From an uncultured Anaerolineae bacterium (GTDB lineage Bacteria; Chloroflexota; Anaerolineae; Aggregatilineales; Phototrophicaceae): DNA of 64,000 nucleotides. Position 1 is the first letter of the stretch; each line of letters starts with the position of its first letter. Below the pieces are notes generated by a model. It saw only the letters and a program-made list of their open reading frames with translations. It had not been told where the DNA came from and made no database searches. Shown here piece by piece: positions 50,502-59,753 of the stretch. The DNA lies in assembly GCA_937995825.1 (NCBI GenBank), contig CALKJO010000015.1:1-64000 (forward strand). The letters are read 5' to 3'. The translations under genes and the position numbers were made by a program.

Positions 50502-53500
50502 TCATTTGCCAATGCTCAGCGCTGCGGTCATTAGGGCTTTCGCCTGACGGACATGCCAGATCGCGCCAATGTTTTGGAAGATGTTGAGGGCTTTCTGCGC
50601 TAAGTCGCTGCGCGGTTTGCTCTTCAGCGACAAGCGCGCATGGTGATAGTAGATGTTAGCTTCATAGAAGGGCATGTCCCAGCGCCATGCCGCTTCGACT
50701 GCGCGCTGAAAATCCCGCACGGCATCCCCGTCTTTGCCATCGAGCCATTCAAACCAAGCGCGATACAGCAGCAGCGGCACTTCGGCAAAACGGTGGACGC
50801 GCATGTATTCGCCGAGCCGCATGATCGCGCTTTTCGCCTTTGCCCGATAGATGCGGTCGGCGCGTTTTTCCCAGAGCGTCAGATAGGCTTCGATTTCCAC
50901 CATGTAGTCGAACAGGGCGCTAAAATTGAACGGGCTGCGCGCAGCGTTGGAAGCGGTCAGTTTATCGATCACGTCTCCTTCAAGGTCGTTCAGGTTGTTT
51001 GAGCGCAGCAGCAGCAGCGGCAGCGCATGGTCAGTTGGCAGATTGAACTGAAGTCGATGCTCCCACCACGACAGTTCGGCTTCCTCAATCTGCCCCATGC
51101 CGATCATTGCATCGAACTTGCCAAGCCATCCTTCAAGGGCGGCGTTGTCGCGTCCGGTTTTGCGAGCGCTCGCTATCAGTCGTTCGCTCAGCGCGCGCGC
51201 CTTTTCCCAATTGCCAAGGCAGAGCGCGATCAGCAGATGCAGCGAAAGCGCATCCTGCGCATCAAACAGACCTCCTGCCATCTCCAGTGTATCTGCCGCA
51301 TTGGTCAGGAGCTGTTCCGCCGCGCTCCAGCGTCCCTGTATCGCAGCATACAGCCCGCGTGTGATTTTCAAATTTGCGGACTCAATCGGTCGCGTCACCT
51401 GCGGTGCGAGTTCATCCGTGAGCTGCGCGTAATGCTCCGCCAGCGCGTGCTGTTCGTTGTACAGCATCAGCAGCGCAGTCTGGCTGTAATGCTGCGCGGT
51501 CAGCGCAACATCGGCATCATCGACCTCCTCCAGCGCGCTCAAGCCAAGATGGAGCGCCTGACCGAGATACTCATAGCGCCCCGACTGCGACGCGATGCGC
51601 GCAATGCGCAGGCAGATGCGCGCCGCCATCAGCAGCGCCCGCCGGCGTTCTGCAGAAGATGCGCCGGGCAGCGTGATCAGCTCGAGTCTGTGCAGTTTGT
51701 TAAAGGTCGCGTCGAGCTTGAACGGCAGTCCCAGCAGTGCCAGCGCAAGCCGGTTCGCCTCCAGGCTTTTAAGATGGTCGCCGCTGCCGTAATAAGCTTC
51801 TGCCATCTGACGATACAGCTCAGCCTGATCCAGCAGCGGACTCGCCTCGCCGAGCTTGATGGCGCGCTGCAAGTGCGTGGTCGCGTCGTTGTAAAGGGCG
51901 TTTTTGAGCGCCTGCAGCCCCGCCTTAACTCGGTAGTGATATTCTCGTTCGAGGTTCTGCGCCTCGCTCCAGTGCCAAGCGAGGCGGGCGAGCTGATCGT
52001 CTGCTTCACCGTAAATCCGTTCCAAGCCTTTGGCGGCAATCTCGTTGAGCTGGCGGCGCTCTTCCTGCGTCAGATCGCGCAGGAGCGCATCGCGCAGTTT
52101 GTCATGTGAGAACTGCCATTGATTGCCCTGCACTGCCAGGATGGCGACGTCTGCCAGCCCGATAAGCCACTGCTCGATCTCTTCGGGATGGCGCGCCGTC
52201 AGCCGCAGCACATCCAGGTCGATCTGGCGCCCCATCACCGCTGCAAGCTTTAGACGCAGGCGCATGTCAGCGGGGACGCGGTTAAGCCGCTGCCGAATGA
52301 CCGACTCGATCCCCTGTGCGAAGATGCTGCCGCTGATCGTTTTCACTCCGATCAAGTCGAGTTCGCCTGTTTCCTGGGCGAGCGCCCGCAGCACCTCGAT
52401 GATGAAAAGGATGTTGCCTTCAGTTTCTTGGAAAAGCTCGCTCACGAAGCGCGAACGCGCTCGCACATGCTCACCGACGATCGAGGCGGTCAGTTCAGCG
52501 ACTTCATGCTCCGTCAGCCGCCGCAGTTTCATCACCTTCAGATCGGGAAAATCGGTCGGCAGATCGGGCCGCTCATCATCGCGGAAACTGGCGACCAGCA
52601 GCATCGGAAGCTGCGGCAGCAGATTGACGATTCGGCGCAGCAGTTCCAGTGACTCGCTCGCCCAGTGAATATCTTCCAGGATGAGCAGACAGGGCTGGGT
52701 CAGCTTGGCAAAGATGCCTTCAATCGTGGCAAATAGGCGCGCCTTTGCCGATGCCGGGTCGATCTCCTGAGGCAGCGTCACCGAACGCCCCAGCAGTTCC
52801 TGAATCTCCGGCACAATCGGCATTAGGATGCCGGCTTCTTCATCGGTCACATCGACGAGCAGGCACATCGTCCGCAGTGCTTCACGCCAGGTCGCGTATG
52901 GCACGGTGCGTTCATTGAAAGACTGCCCACGCAGTGCGACAAAGCCGGAGACCAATGCCTGTACGCGCAGTTCTTCCAGCAGGCGGGACTTACCGACACC
53001 GCTCTCGCCCGCGATCAGCCAGCCCTCGCCGATCTTTGACTCGATGGTCTGCAGGAGGGCGTTTTTCAGCTTACCGATCTCAGTATCGCGCCCGATAAAT
53101 GCCGCTGCGCGCAGAAAACTCTCTCGTGTGCCGAGCGTGTCCACACGCACCGGTCGGCGGATCGCTCTGCCTAATTCCTGCAGGAGCGCTGCGGCGTCCG
53201 CTGGACGCTGCGATGGGTCTTTCGCCAGCAGCGACGCGATAATCTGGACAACTGGATCGGGCGCGCGCAGCAGCGTTAAATCGGGCGCTGCTTGGACGAT
53301 CTGCTCGATCAGCGTGTTGATGTTGGAGCGGTCGAAGGGATGCCGCCCCGCAAACATCTCATACATGATCACGCCGACTGCGTAGAGGTCAGAGCGCTCG
53401 CTGGCGGGCTTGCCCCGAATCAGCTCCGGAGCCATGTAAGCGACTGTGCCGACGGTTTCCGTCTGCTTCTGACCCTGACCCAGCGCCAGCCCAAAGTCGA

Positions 53501-53981
53501 GCAGCTTCACCTGATTCTGGCTGACCAAGATGTTAGCCGGCTTGAGGTCGCGATGGAGGATGCCGCGCCGGTGCAGATAGATCAGCGCCCGCGCAAGCTG
53601 CATCACAAACCCGATTTTGACTGGGAGAGGCTGCCCGCTGGCTGACTTGAGGATGTGCGCCGCGTCATTGAGCAGCTCCATTGTGTAATACGGCTGCTGC
53701 TGCGAGTCGAAGCCGTAATCAATCACGCTGATGACGTTTGGATGTCGCAGCGTTCCCAACAGCCGAAACTCCTGTGTCAGCGACAGCAGCAGATTCGCGC
53801 GGATAGCGGATGAATACTCGTCTTTGTTCTCGTTGGGGATATGGACTCGCTTCAGCGCGACCCATGAACGCTCAAGCCGATCAAAGGCGACAAACACCTC
53901 GCCCATCCCGCCCTTGCCGAGGGTGCGGTCAAGCTGATAGCGCTTTTCCATCAAGCTGATAGCTGTGGCAGGTGAGTCCAT
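50502..53981 (-). CDS. Ser/Thr protein kinase-AAA ATPase-TPR protein
   Basis: 1,159 residues. The kinase domain (11-275) is complete: LGKGGMGEVFVAFDR, Lys44 in VALKRV, catalytic Asp145 in HRDLKPAN, DFG 162-164 and GTVAYMAPELIRG. An AAA-16/ATPase domain follows, with Walker A GESGVGKS (325-332) and LLILEDIHWA. The C-terminal 500 residues are TPR-like helices (YRQMAEAYYGSGDHLKSLEA). The layout matches the large signalling STAND ATPases of Chloroflexota and Cyanobacteria, in which an unknown signal drives oligomerisation. No receiver or GAF domain is present. Met11 is an alternative start. Confidence 0.9.
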   Translation of the reverse strand: MDSPATAISLMEKRYQLDRTLGKGGMGEVFVAFDRLERSWVALKRVHIPNENKDEYSSAIRANLLLSLTQEFRLLGTLRHPNVISVIDYGFDSQQQPYYTMELLNDAAHILKSASGQPLPVKIGFVMQLARALIYLHRRGILHRDLKPANILVSQNQVKLLDFGLALGQGQKQTETVGTVAYMAPELIRGKPASERSDLYAVGVIMYEMFAGRHPFDRSNINTLIEQIVQAAPDLTLLRAPDPVVQIIASLLAKDPSQRPADAAALLQELGRAIRRPVRVDTLGTRESFLRAAAFIGRDTEIGKLKNALLQTIESKIGEGWLIAGESGVGKSRLLEELRVQALVSGFVALRGQSFNERTVPYATWREALRTMCLLVDVTDEEAGILMPIVPEIQELLGRSVTLPQEIDPASAKARLFATIEGIFAKLTQPCLLILEDIHWASESLELLRRIVNLLPQLPMLLVASFRDDERPDLPTDFPDLKVMKLRRLTEHEVAELTASIVGEHVRARSRFVSELFQETEGNILFIIEVLRALAQETGELDLIGVKTISGSIFAQGIESVIRQRLNRVPADMRLRLKLAAVMGRQIDLDVLRLTARHPEEIEQWLIGLADVAILAVQGNQWQFSHDKLRDALLRDLTQEERRQLNEIAAKGLERIYGEADDQLARLAWHWSEAQNLEREYHYRVKAGLQALKNALYNDATTHLQRAIKLGEASPLLDQAELYRQMAEAYYGSGDHLKSLEANRLALALLGLPFKLDATFNKLHRLELITLPGASSAERRRALLMAARICLRIARIASQSGRYEYLGQALHLGLSALEEVDDADVALTAQHYSQTALLMLYNEQHALAEHYAQLTDELAPQVTRPIESANLKITRGLYAAIQGRWSAAEQLLTNAADTLEMAGGLFDAQDALSLHLLIALCLGNWEKARALSERLIASARKTGRDNAALEGWLGKFDAMIGMGQIEEAELSWWEHRLQFNLPTDHALPLLLLRSNNLNDLEGDVIDKLTASNAARSPFNFSALFDYMVEIEAYLTLWEKRADRIYRAKAKSAIMRLGEYMRVHRFAEVPLLLYRAWFEWLDGKDGDAVRDFQRAVEAAWRWDMPFYEANIYYHHARLSLKSKPRSDLAQKALNIFQNIGAIWHVRQAKALMTAALSIGK

Positions 53982-54168
53982 GCGCGTGTTGGCTCGATCA
54001 CCACTCTTGAGAGTCTATTCTAATATTAGCTGTGGAGGTGAAAAACGCAACTTTAAGCTAAATGAGAGCAAACAAAGGATCGCTTTTCGCGCCTGTTTGG
54101 GCTGCACATGGACAGCTAAGCCGGGCGTCGTCCCACAGCCAGCTCAAGATTAGATTTGTAGAGGCACA

Positions 54169-55359
54169 TCAAAGCTGACGCAACGCCGCTTCCAGGCGGT
54201 CGATCTCGGCGTGTGTGTTGTAATGCGCCAGCCCGACGCGCACCATGCCGTGTTCGGCGTGTCCGAGACGTTCCATGATCTCGACGGCGTAATAGTTGCC
54301 GTCCCAGACATAGATACCCTGATGGGCAAGCCGCCGCGCGACCTGCTCGGCGGTGAAACGGTCATGCGTGAATACGACAGTCGGGACGCGCTCATGCAGC
54401 CGCGCTGGATCGACAATCCCGGCGATATGGATTTCCGGGAAGCTCAGCAGCATCTCGATCAGATGTGCGGTGAGTTCTCGCTCATACTCACCGATCTGCT
54501 TCATGCCACCCGCAGACTCGATGTAGTCCAATGCTGCGCCGACTCCGGCGATCAGCTCAAAGGCGGGCGTCCCGGTCTCCCATCGATAGGGCGGCTTGTC
54601 CTTTGCAGGACGGACTTTGTAAGCCGGCAGCGACTCCAGCAGATCACAGCGTCCCCACATGATGCCGACATGTGGACCGAAGAACTTGTATGCCGAACAC
54701 AGCAGAAAATCGCAGCCGATGGCTTGCACATCAATCGGGATGTGCGGCGCGCTCTGAACCGCATCAACCACATGCAGCGCGCCCACAGCGTGCGCCATCT
54801 CCGCGATGTATCCGACTGGATTGATCGTCCCGACCGCGTTTGAGGCGTGGACAGTGGCGACGATCTTTGTTCGAGTGGACAAGGCGGCTTCAAGCGTGTC
54901 GAGGTCAAGCGTGCAGTCCGATGCGCGAATATCGACCCATTTGACCGTCATCCCGCGTTCCGCGGCGACGCGCAGCCAGGGCGCGACATTGGCATCATGA
55001 TCCATCCGCGTCAGCACAATCTCATCGCCCGCTGAAAAAGTACTCGCCAGGGCGCGGCTGAGCGCAAAATTCAGCGTCGTCATGTTTGCGCCGAAGACGA
55101 TCTCGTCCGAGCGCGGCGCGTTCAGAAAACGCGCCGCTTTTGCCCGAACGGATTTGACCATCGCGTCACTGCGGTTGCTAGTCGGAAAAACGCCGCCAGA
55201 ATTGGCGTTCATGTGTGTGAAATATTCGGTGACGGCGCTGATCACGCGGTTTGGAACCTGCGTGCCGGCGGGATTATCGAAAAACACCGGCGTCAGGTCG
55301 TCAATGGTCTGGGCAAGGGCGGGGAACTGCGCTCGGATGGTGTCGATGTCGAAGGTCAT
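54169..55359 (-). CDS. Cysteine desulfurase-like PLP enzyme
   Basis: 396 residues from ATG 55359, in the class V aminotransferase group (SufS-like, TIGR01976 type). FFDNPAGTQVPNRVISAV opens the fold; DHDANVAPWL and ATVHASNAVGTINPV follow; the PLP lysine is in CSAYKFFGPHVGIMWG. The catalytic cysteine loop of true SufS/IscS is not obvious, so the substrate may not be cysteine. It begins 34 nt after the RibY-like gene in the FMN-riboswitch-controlled operon, which hints at a flavin-linked or sulfur role. Confidence 0.83.
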   Translation of the reverse strand: MTFDIDTIRAQFPALAQTIDDLTPVFFDNPAGTQVPNRVISAVTEYFTHMNANSGGVFPTSNRSDAMVKSVRAKAARFLNAPRSDEIVFGANMTTLNFALSRALASTFSAGDEIVLTRMDHDANVAPWLRVAAERGMTVKWVDIRASDCTLDLDTLEAALSTRTKIVATVHASNAVGTINPVGYIAEMAHAVGALHVVDAVQSAPHIPIDVQAIGCDFLLCSAYKFFGPHVGIMWGRCDLLESLPAYKVRPAKDKPPYRWETGTPAFELIAGVGAALDYIESAGGMKQIGEYERELTAHLIEMLLSFPEIHIAGIVDPARLHERVPTVVFTHDRFTAEQVARRLAHQGIYVWDGNYYAVEIMERLGHAEHGMVRVGLAHYNTHAEIDRLEAALRQL

Positions 55360-55393
55360 GATTTGCCGCCTTATCCCCTCAAAATCAGCTTGC

Positions 55394-56524
55394 TCACTCA
55401 GGCAAGAAGTCATTGGAATAGGCGCTGCTGAGATCGCTTAGCGGCGCGCGCAAGATGCCCATATCGATCAGCACCGATTGTGTGACTTCCCATGACTCCG
55501 GATCAGTGTAGCCAAGACGATCCGCATCCCACAGCTTGACCGTCTCCAGCAGGATCGCGTATTGCAAAAGTGTAGCTGGGTCGAAGCGCTGTGCCAAGTC
55601 CGCATAGGAGTCTGTTCGCCGCTGCGCGATAGCTTCACGGCTGGCGTCAGGGTTGGCTTCCAGCCAAGCGTCCTGCTCCGCTGCCAGGGTTTCGAATGCG
55701 GCGCGCATTTCGGGGCTGGCGATCAAGCCCTCGACGTGTGCCGCGCTCGCAAGGTACGCGGAAGCCGGGTTACGGATCGCGACCCGTGTCCCTTCATGCC
55801 AACCACGCACCATCCCACGCACCAGCGCTGGGTCATTGGCGATGGTCTCTTCATTGGTGACCATGCCGTTGGAGACCATATCGACATACTGCGACACGGG
55901 GATGGTGTTGACATCGTTCACACTGCCACAGTCGCCAGCGAGGGCGCGTTCGCGGATGATGATCGGCTCATTGTTGACGTAGATCGTGGAGGCATTGATC
56001 CCGCCCGCGCAGACCACCTCAGGCGCGTTGAAGCCGATGGGTTCAAGCTGGACATCGCGCTCAGACATGCCGAATGCGCTGAGCAGCGCAAGGATGCCGG
56101 TGTAACTCGCGCCGAAGCGCCCAGGGATGCCGATACGCTGACCGCGCAGGTCTTCAGGTGTCGTGATCCCGCTTTCGACCGTGGTGACGACGGCAATCGG
56201 GTACTTCTGAAACCATTCATAGACGAACACCACTGGACGATTGTTCGCCCGCGCCAGGATGACTTGTTCGCCGCCGATGATGCCAAACTGGCGCTGTCCG
56301 GCGGCGATCAGATCGAGTCCGACCGGCTCATCGCCATGTTCAATAGTGACGCGGATGCCGCTGTCGGCAAAGTACCCCTGCTCAATCGCGACATAGGCGG
56401 GAGAGAACTGCACATTAGGGATATAGGTGAGAAACAACGTCTGCTCGACCAGTTCCTGCGCGTTGATGCTGCCAACGCCGAATGTGAGCAGTGCAAACAA
56501 AATCCAGACTTTGAACTTGCGCAT
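55394..56524 (-). CDS. ribY: ABC substrate-binding protein, RibY-like
   Basis: 376 residues. A signal peptide (FKVWILFALLTFGVGSINAQ) without a lipobox Cys is followed by an NMT1/THI5-type binding fold: YIPNVQFSPAYVAIEQGYF, then LRGQRIGIPGRFGASYTGI and NNEPIIIRERALAG. The family binds thiamine precursors, sulfonates and riboflavin. The FMN riboswitch upstream of the permease points to riboflavin, as in the RibXY system described in Chloroflexota. It follows the permease by 22 nt. Aliphatic sulfonate binding is the alternative, given ssuED 10 kb away. Confidence 0.8.
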   Translation of the reverse strand: MRKFKVWILFALLTFGVGSINAQELVEQTLFLTYIPNVQFSPAYVAIEQGYFADSGIRVTIEHGDEPVGLDLIAAGQRQFGIIGGEQVILARANNRPVVFVYEWFQKYPIAVVTTVESGITTPEDLRGQRIGIPGRFGASYTGILALLSAFGMSERDVQLEPIGFNAPEVVCAGGINASTIYVNNEPIIIRERALAGDCGSVNDVNTIPVSQYVDMVSNGMVTNEETIANDPALVRGMVRGWHEGTRVAIRNPASAYLASAAHVEGLIASPEMRAAFETLAAEQDAWLEANPDASREAIAQRRTDSYADLAQRFDPATLLQYAILLETVKLWDADRLGYTDPESWEVTQSVLIDMGILRAPLSDLSSAYSNDFLPE

Positions 56525-56546
56525 CGCTTTCCTTCCTTCTCTGCAA

Positions 56547-57395
56547 TTAAACGTGAATTTGCTCCGATGTCCGCCGGCGTCCGTGCAGAAGGCGCGCCTC
56601 CACCAGCGAAATCAAGCCATACATAGTGCGGGCGATCAGCGCCAGGATGAACACGCAGACAAAGACCATCGGCGTGTTGTACTGGCTGCGCGATACGTTG
56701 ATCAGAAAGCCCAGCCCCGCATTTGCGCCGATGAACTCGCCGACGACCGAGCCGATCACCGCCAACGTCGCACTGACCTTCAGCCCACCCAGCAGCACAG
56801 GCAGCGCCGATGGCACTTCCAGCTTGATGAACATTTGCCAGCGTGATGCCGCGTAAAGCCGCATCAGGTCGCGCTCATCGCCAGGGACGCTGCGCACGCC
56901 GACCAGCGTGTTCATCATCAGCGGGAAAAAGACGATCAGCGCGCAGATGATGATCTTGCTGGTCGTGCCGCTGCCGAACCAGATCACCAGCAGCGGCGCG
57001 TATGCCACCACCGGAGTCGATTGAAATGCCAGCACAACTGGAGCAAGTACATTCTCCAACAATGCACTCTTGCCCAGCACGTAACCCAGTGTGACACCCA
57101 CGAATGCGCCGATCCCCAATCCGATCAGCATCTGCGAGATGGTGACTGAGGCATGATAGAGCAGTGAGCCGTCGCGCAGCCCGTTAATCAGAGTGTTTAG
57201 TACGTCGACAGGGGGCGGGATGATGAAAGTTGGATAGAGCCGCAGCGCCGTCACAAGCTGCCAGAGTCCGAGCAGCAGCGCAATAAGCACGAGCGGCGCA
57301 GTCTGGCGGACAGAGAGCCTGATTGGAAGATGAGGAGAGATAAGGTGGCGCAGCTTGCGTTCATGCTGAAGTGGATTTTCGAGAGTGTTCTGCAT
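56547..57395 (-). CDS. ribX: ABC permease, RibX-like
   Basis: 282 residues from ATG 57395. Five or six membrane helices and the EAA loop: VVFFPLMMNTLVGVRSVPGD-like IVFFPLMMNTLVGVRSVPGD. The fold is the SsuC/ThiX type (BPD_transp_1). It would pair with RibY in flavin uptake. No ATPase gene is in the operon; a shared ATPase elsewhere is likely. The leader of about 200 nt carries the FMN riboswitch. A longer start at 57488 is open but adds a segment with no similarity. Confidence 0.83.
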   Translation of the reverse strand: MQNTLENPLQHERKLRHLISPHLPIRLSVRQTAPLVLIALLLGLWQLVTALRLYPTFIIPPPVDVLNTLINGLRDGSLLYHASVTISQMLIGLGIGAFVGVTLGYVLGKSALLENVLAPVVLAFQSTPVVAYAPLLVIWFGSGTTSKIIICALIVFFPLMMNTLVGVRSVPGDERDLMRLYAASRWQMFIKLEVPSALPVLLGGLKVSATLAVIGSVVGEFIGANAGLGFLINVSRSQYNTPMVFVCVFILALIARTMYGLISLVEARLLHGRRRTSEQIHV

Positions 57396-57601
57396 CAATA
57401 ATGCCCCATTTCCTGATGCGGCGGACAACGGGGCGTGGATATATTGAGTCAGCCTGCGGGCTTTGGGATGGCAGCTGAATTTAAACATCGCTGCTGATTA
57501 AAGCGCGACAGCGGCTCCATCATAATATCCAGGCAGCATATGCAGGGCATTTGAACCGGTGTGTTGATCTAACTGACCGGATCATGCAGCCTGTTCTGCT
57601 T

Positions 57602-57796
57602 CCTTCTCCCATCCAGACTTTCACTGTCGGCTTCGGTTTTTCACCGAATCCACCGGCATGATCAGCAGCGCTGATCATGACTCACTGGCTGGACTTGCGC
57701 CCAACAATCACCAGTGAAACGGGTTGCGGGCTTGATGAGTGCCGGATACCCAGCCTCATTTCACCGCCGGTAGGGAATTGCACCCTGCCCCGAAGG
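57602..57796 (-). ncRNA. FMN riboswitch (RFN element)
   Basis: On the minus strand the aptamer reads CCTTCGGGGCAGGGTG, then CAATTCCCTACCGGCGGT, AGCCCGC, GATTCGGTG, CCGAAGCCGACAGT and AAAGTCTGGATGGGAGAAGG. These are the conserved blocks of the RFN element in order. P1 pairs CCTTC (57796-57792) with GAAGG (57606-57602). A variable hairpin is perfect: ATGATCAGC/GCTGATCAT at 57658-57678. It precedes the ribX start by about 200 nt. No clear intrinsic terminator was found, so control may be on translation: GCCCC could pair with the GGGGC just before the ATG. Confidence 0.93.
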
Positions 57797-57821
57797 TCAC
57801 CTGTTCAATTATTCACAATCA

Positions 57822-57830
57822 AGTATAACA
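57822..57830 (-). promoter_or_regulatory. Extended -10 promoter of the riboswitch operon
   Basis: TGTTATACT on the minus strand, an extended -10 about 25 nt upstream of the aptamer. No strong -35 element is seen. Transcription from here would include the whole riboswitch. Confidence 0.6.
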
Positions 57831-57869
57831 CATTTTGAGCGATGCAAAATTCAGCAAAGGATTAAGAAA

Positions 57870-58979
57870 TCAGGTGGCGGCTGGGAGCGTAAAAAAGAAA
57901 CGCCCGCCGACGTTTTCGCCTTGTTGATTGATGTTGCCTTCCGCCCAGATGCGCCCGCCGTGCGCCTGGACGATATGACGGCAGATTGCCAGCCCCAAAC
58001 CCGTGCCGTCACTGCCGCTGCGCGCCGGATCGACCTGGTAGAAGCGCTCGAAGATGCGCTCAACCAGCTCTTCCGGCACACCAGGCCCGTGGTCGAGGAT
58101 GCTGAACAGAATTTCGTCGTCGTGCCGCTCTGCGCGCAGCATGATCACTTCACCGGGGGGCGACCACTTGATCGCGTTGTGCAGCAGATTGACCAGCACG
58201 CGCCGCGCCTGATCGCGATCTGCCAGCGTGTGCAGATCGCTGGGAACCTCAGTGATCACCTTGAGGTCTTTAGCGTCGCTGTGATCGATCAGCCGCTCAA
58301 CGGCTTCTTCCAGCAGCTCGTATACAGGCAGATCGATCATGCGCATGATCGATTGTCCCGACTCGATCATCGACAGGTCAAACATCTCCTGCACGATCCA
58401 CTGAAGCAGATCGGTCTCGCGCGCGATCGCTTTCAGCGCGGAGGTGCTTTGCTTGCGCTTGGGCTTTTCCTGCTCATGGAACAAACTCTCGATGATCAGC
58501 CGGATATTGGCAATCGGACGGCGCAGCTCATGCGAGATGTTGGTCACCATATCGCGCCGCGCGCGGTTTAGGCGCACCAGTTCGCTGATGTCCTGCATGG
58601 CAACCGCCGTAAACCAGTTGCCGTCCCGCATGATCACCTGAATGCGCACCCGATAGACGCGCTTGTTGATCACCACCTGTTCTTCCAGTACTGACTCGCG
58701 GTTCGCCAGCGCGTCGATGACCAGATTTTCCAGTTCGGCTGCGCCAGTTACATCGACCACATGCTCGCCAATCGGTCGGATGACTTCAAACAGCGCTTCG
58801 GCTGTGTCATTGATGGCAACAATCCGGTGCTGTTCGTCCAGCACCATCAGCGCGTCATAGGCATTGTTCGCTAGCATGAGCGCGAGCGCAAGCTTATGCT
58901 GATAGCCGCGCTCCATCTGCGCCAGCTTTGACTCAAGGGCGGCGATCTGCTCGCTCAGTTGATCCGTTGTTTGCGCCAT
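57870..58979 (-). CDS. PAS-domain histidine kinase, PhoR-like
   Basis: 369 residues from ATG 58979, preceded by AAGGG 8 nt upstream; a GTG at 58988 overlaps the regulator stop. A coiled-coil start (LSEQIAALESKLAQMERGYQ) leads a PAS domain (55-130), then HisKA with NISHELRRPIANIRLI and HATPase_c with NLLHNAIKWSPPGE, LDHGPGVPEELVERIF and GTGLGLAICRHIV. No membrane helices are seen, so it is a cytosolic kinase. It follows the PhoB-like regulator directly in one operon. Confidence 0.9.
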   Translation of the reverse strand: MAQTTDQLSEQIAALESKLAQMERGYQHKLALALMLANNAYDALMVLDEQHRIVAINDTAEALFEVIRPIGEHVVDVTGAAELENLVIDALANRESVLEEQVVINKRVYRVRIQVIMRDGNWFTAVAMQDISELVRLNRARRDMVTNISHELRRPIANIRLIIESLFHEQEKPKRKQSTSALKAIARETDLLQWIVQEMFDLSMIESGQSIMRMIDLPVYELLEEAVERLIDHSDAKDLKVITEVPSDLHTLADRDQARRVLVNLLHNAIKWSPPGEVIMLRAERHDDEILFSILDHGPGVPEELVERIFERFYQVDPARSGSDGTGLGLAICRHIVQAHGGRIWAEGNINQQGENVGGRFFFTLPAAT

Positions 58980-58984
58980 CTGTT

Positions 58985-59674
58985 TCACCCTTCGAAACGA
59001 TAGCCGACGCCGCGCACAGTGACGATCCGCTTGGGATTCGACGGATCATCCTCGATTTTTTCGCGCAGCCAGCGGATATGCACATCGACCGTTCGCTTAT
59101 CGACAAAATAATCATAGCCCCAGACTTTGGTCAGGATCAGATCGCGCGACAGCACCACGCCGCGATTGCGCATCAGTTCTGCCAGCAGGTCGAATTCCTT
59201 ATTGCTCAGCTTTTTCTCTTTGCCATCCATGAACAACCGCCGTCCGGTCAGGCTCAGACGGAGATCGTTGGAAATGAGTTCATCCTGAAGCACAGTTCGA
59301 CCAGGAGCGCGGCGCATGACAGCGCGCACGCGGGCGAGGAATTCGCCCAGACCGAACGGCTTCTCGACGTAATCATCCGCGCCGCTTTCGAGACCGACGA
59401 TCTTATCGACTTCAGTGCCGCGCGCGGTCAGCATGATGATCGGGATGTGCGCGGTCGCTGCGTCGCGGCGGATGATGCGGCACAGGCTCAACCCGTCGAG
59501 CTTCGGAAGCATAATGTCCAAGATGATGAAATCGGGGTGTTCGGTGCGCAGTTTATCAAGCCCTTCTTCGCCATCCGCCGCCAGCACTACTGAAAACCCT
59601 TCTGCTCGGAGGTTGTCGCCTAGATTGCCCGCCAATGTCTTGTCATCTTCAACAATCAGGACTTTATGCGCCAT
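58985..59674 (-). CDS. OmpR/PhoB-family response regulator
   Basis: 229 residues from ATG 59674, with GGGAGG 6 nt upstream. The receiver has LIVEDDKTLAG, the phospho-acceptor Asp53 in IILDIMLPKLDG, MLTARG and the Lys in DYVEKPFG. The winged helix has LSNKEFDLLAELMRNRGVV, VDVHIRWLREKIEDDPSNP and TVRGVGYRFEG. It controls genes with its adjacent PAS kinase. A CTTAAC/GTTAAG repeat upstream may be its own operator. Confidence 0.93.
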   Translation of the reverse strand: MAHKVLIVEDDKTLAGNLGDNLRAEGFSVVLAADGEEGLDKLRTEHPDFIILDIMLPKLDGLSLCRIIRRDAATAHIPIIMLTARGTEVDKIVGLESGADDYVEKPFGLGEFLARVRAVMRRAPGRTVLQDELISNDLRLSLTGRRLFMDGKEKKLSNKEFDLLAELMRNRGVVLSRDLILTKVWGYDYFVDKRTVDVHIRWLREKIEDDPSNPKRIVTVRGVGYRFEG

Positions 59675-59705
59675 CCACAGCCTCCCTTTCATTCACTGAG
59701 GTAAC

Positions 59706-59736
59706 CTTAACAATCGTTTTATAAAATTCAGTTAAG
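59706..59736. repeat. CTTAAC/GTTAAG inverted repeat upstream of the PhoB-like gene
   Basis: CTTAAC (59706-59711) and GTTAAG (59731-59736) flank an AT-rich core with TTTTATAAAA. The half sites resemble PhoB/PhoP half sites (CTTAAC). The element lies 32 nt upstream of the PhoB-like start codon, so autoregulation is plausible. Confidence 0.4.
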
Positions 59737-59753
59737 CATGGGGCGCTGTTTTC

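Noticed and set aside
55394-57395. Alkanesulfonate (SsuAC) transporter for ssuED
   Set aside because: The FMN riboswitch upstream argues for flavin transport. Kept as an alternative only.
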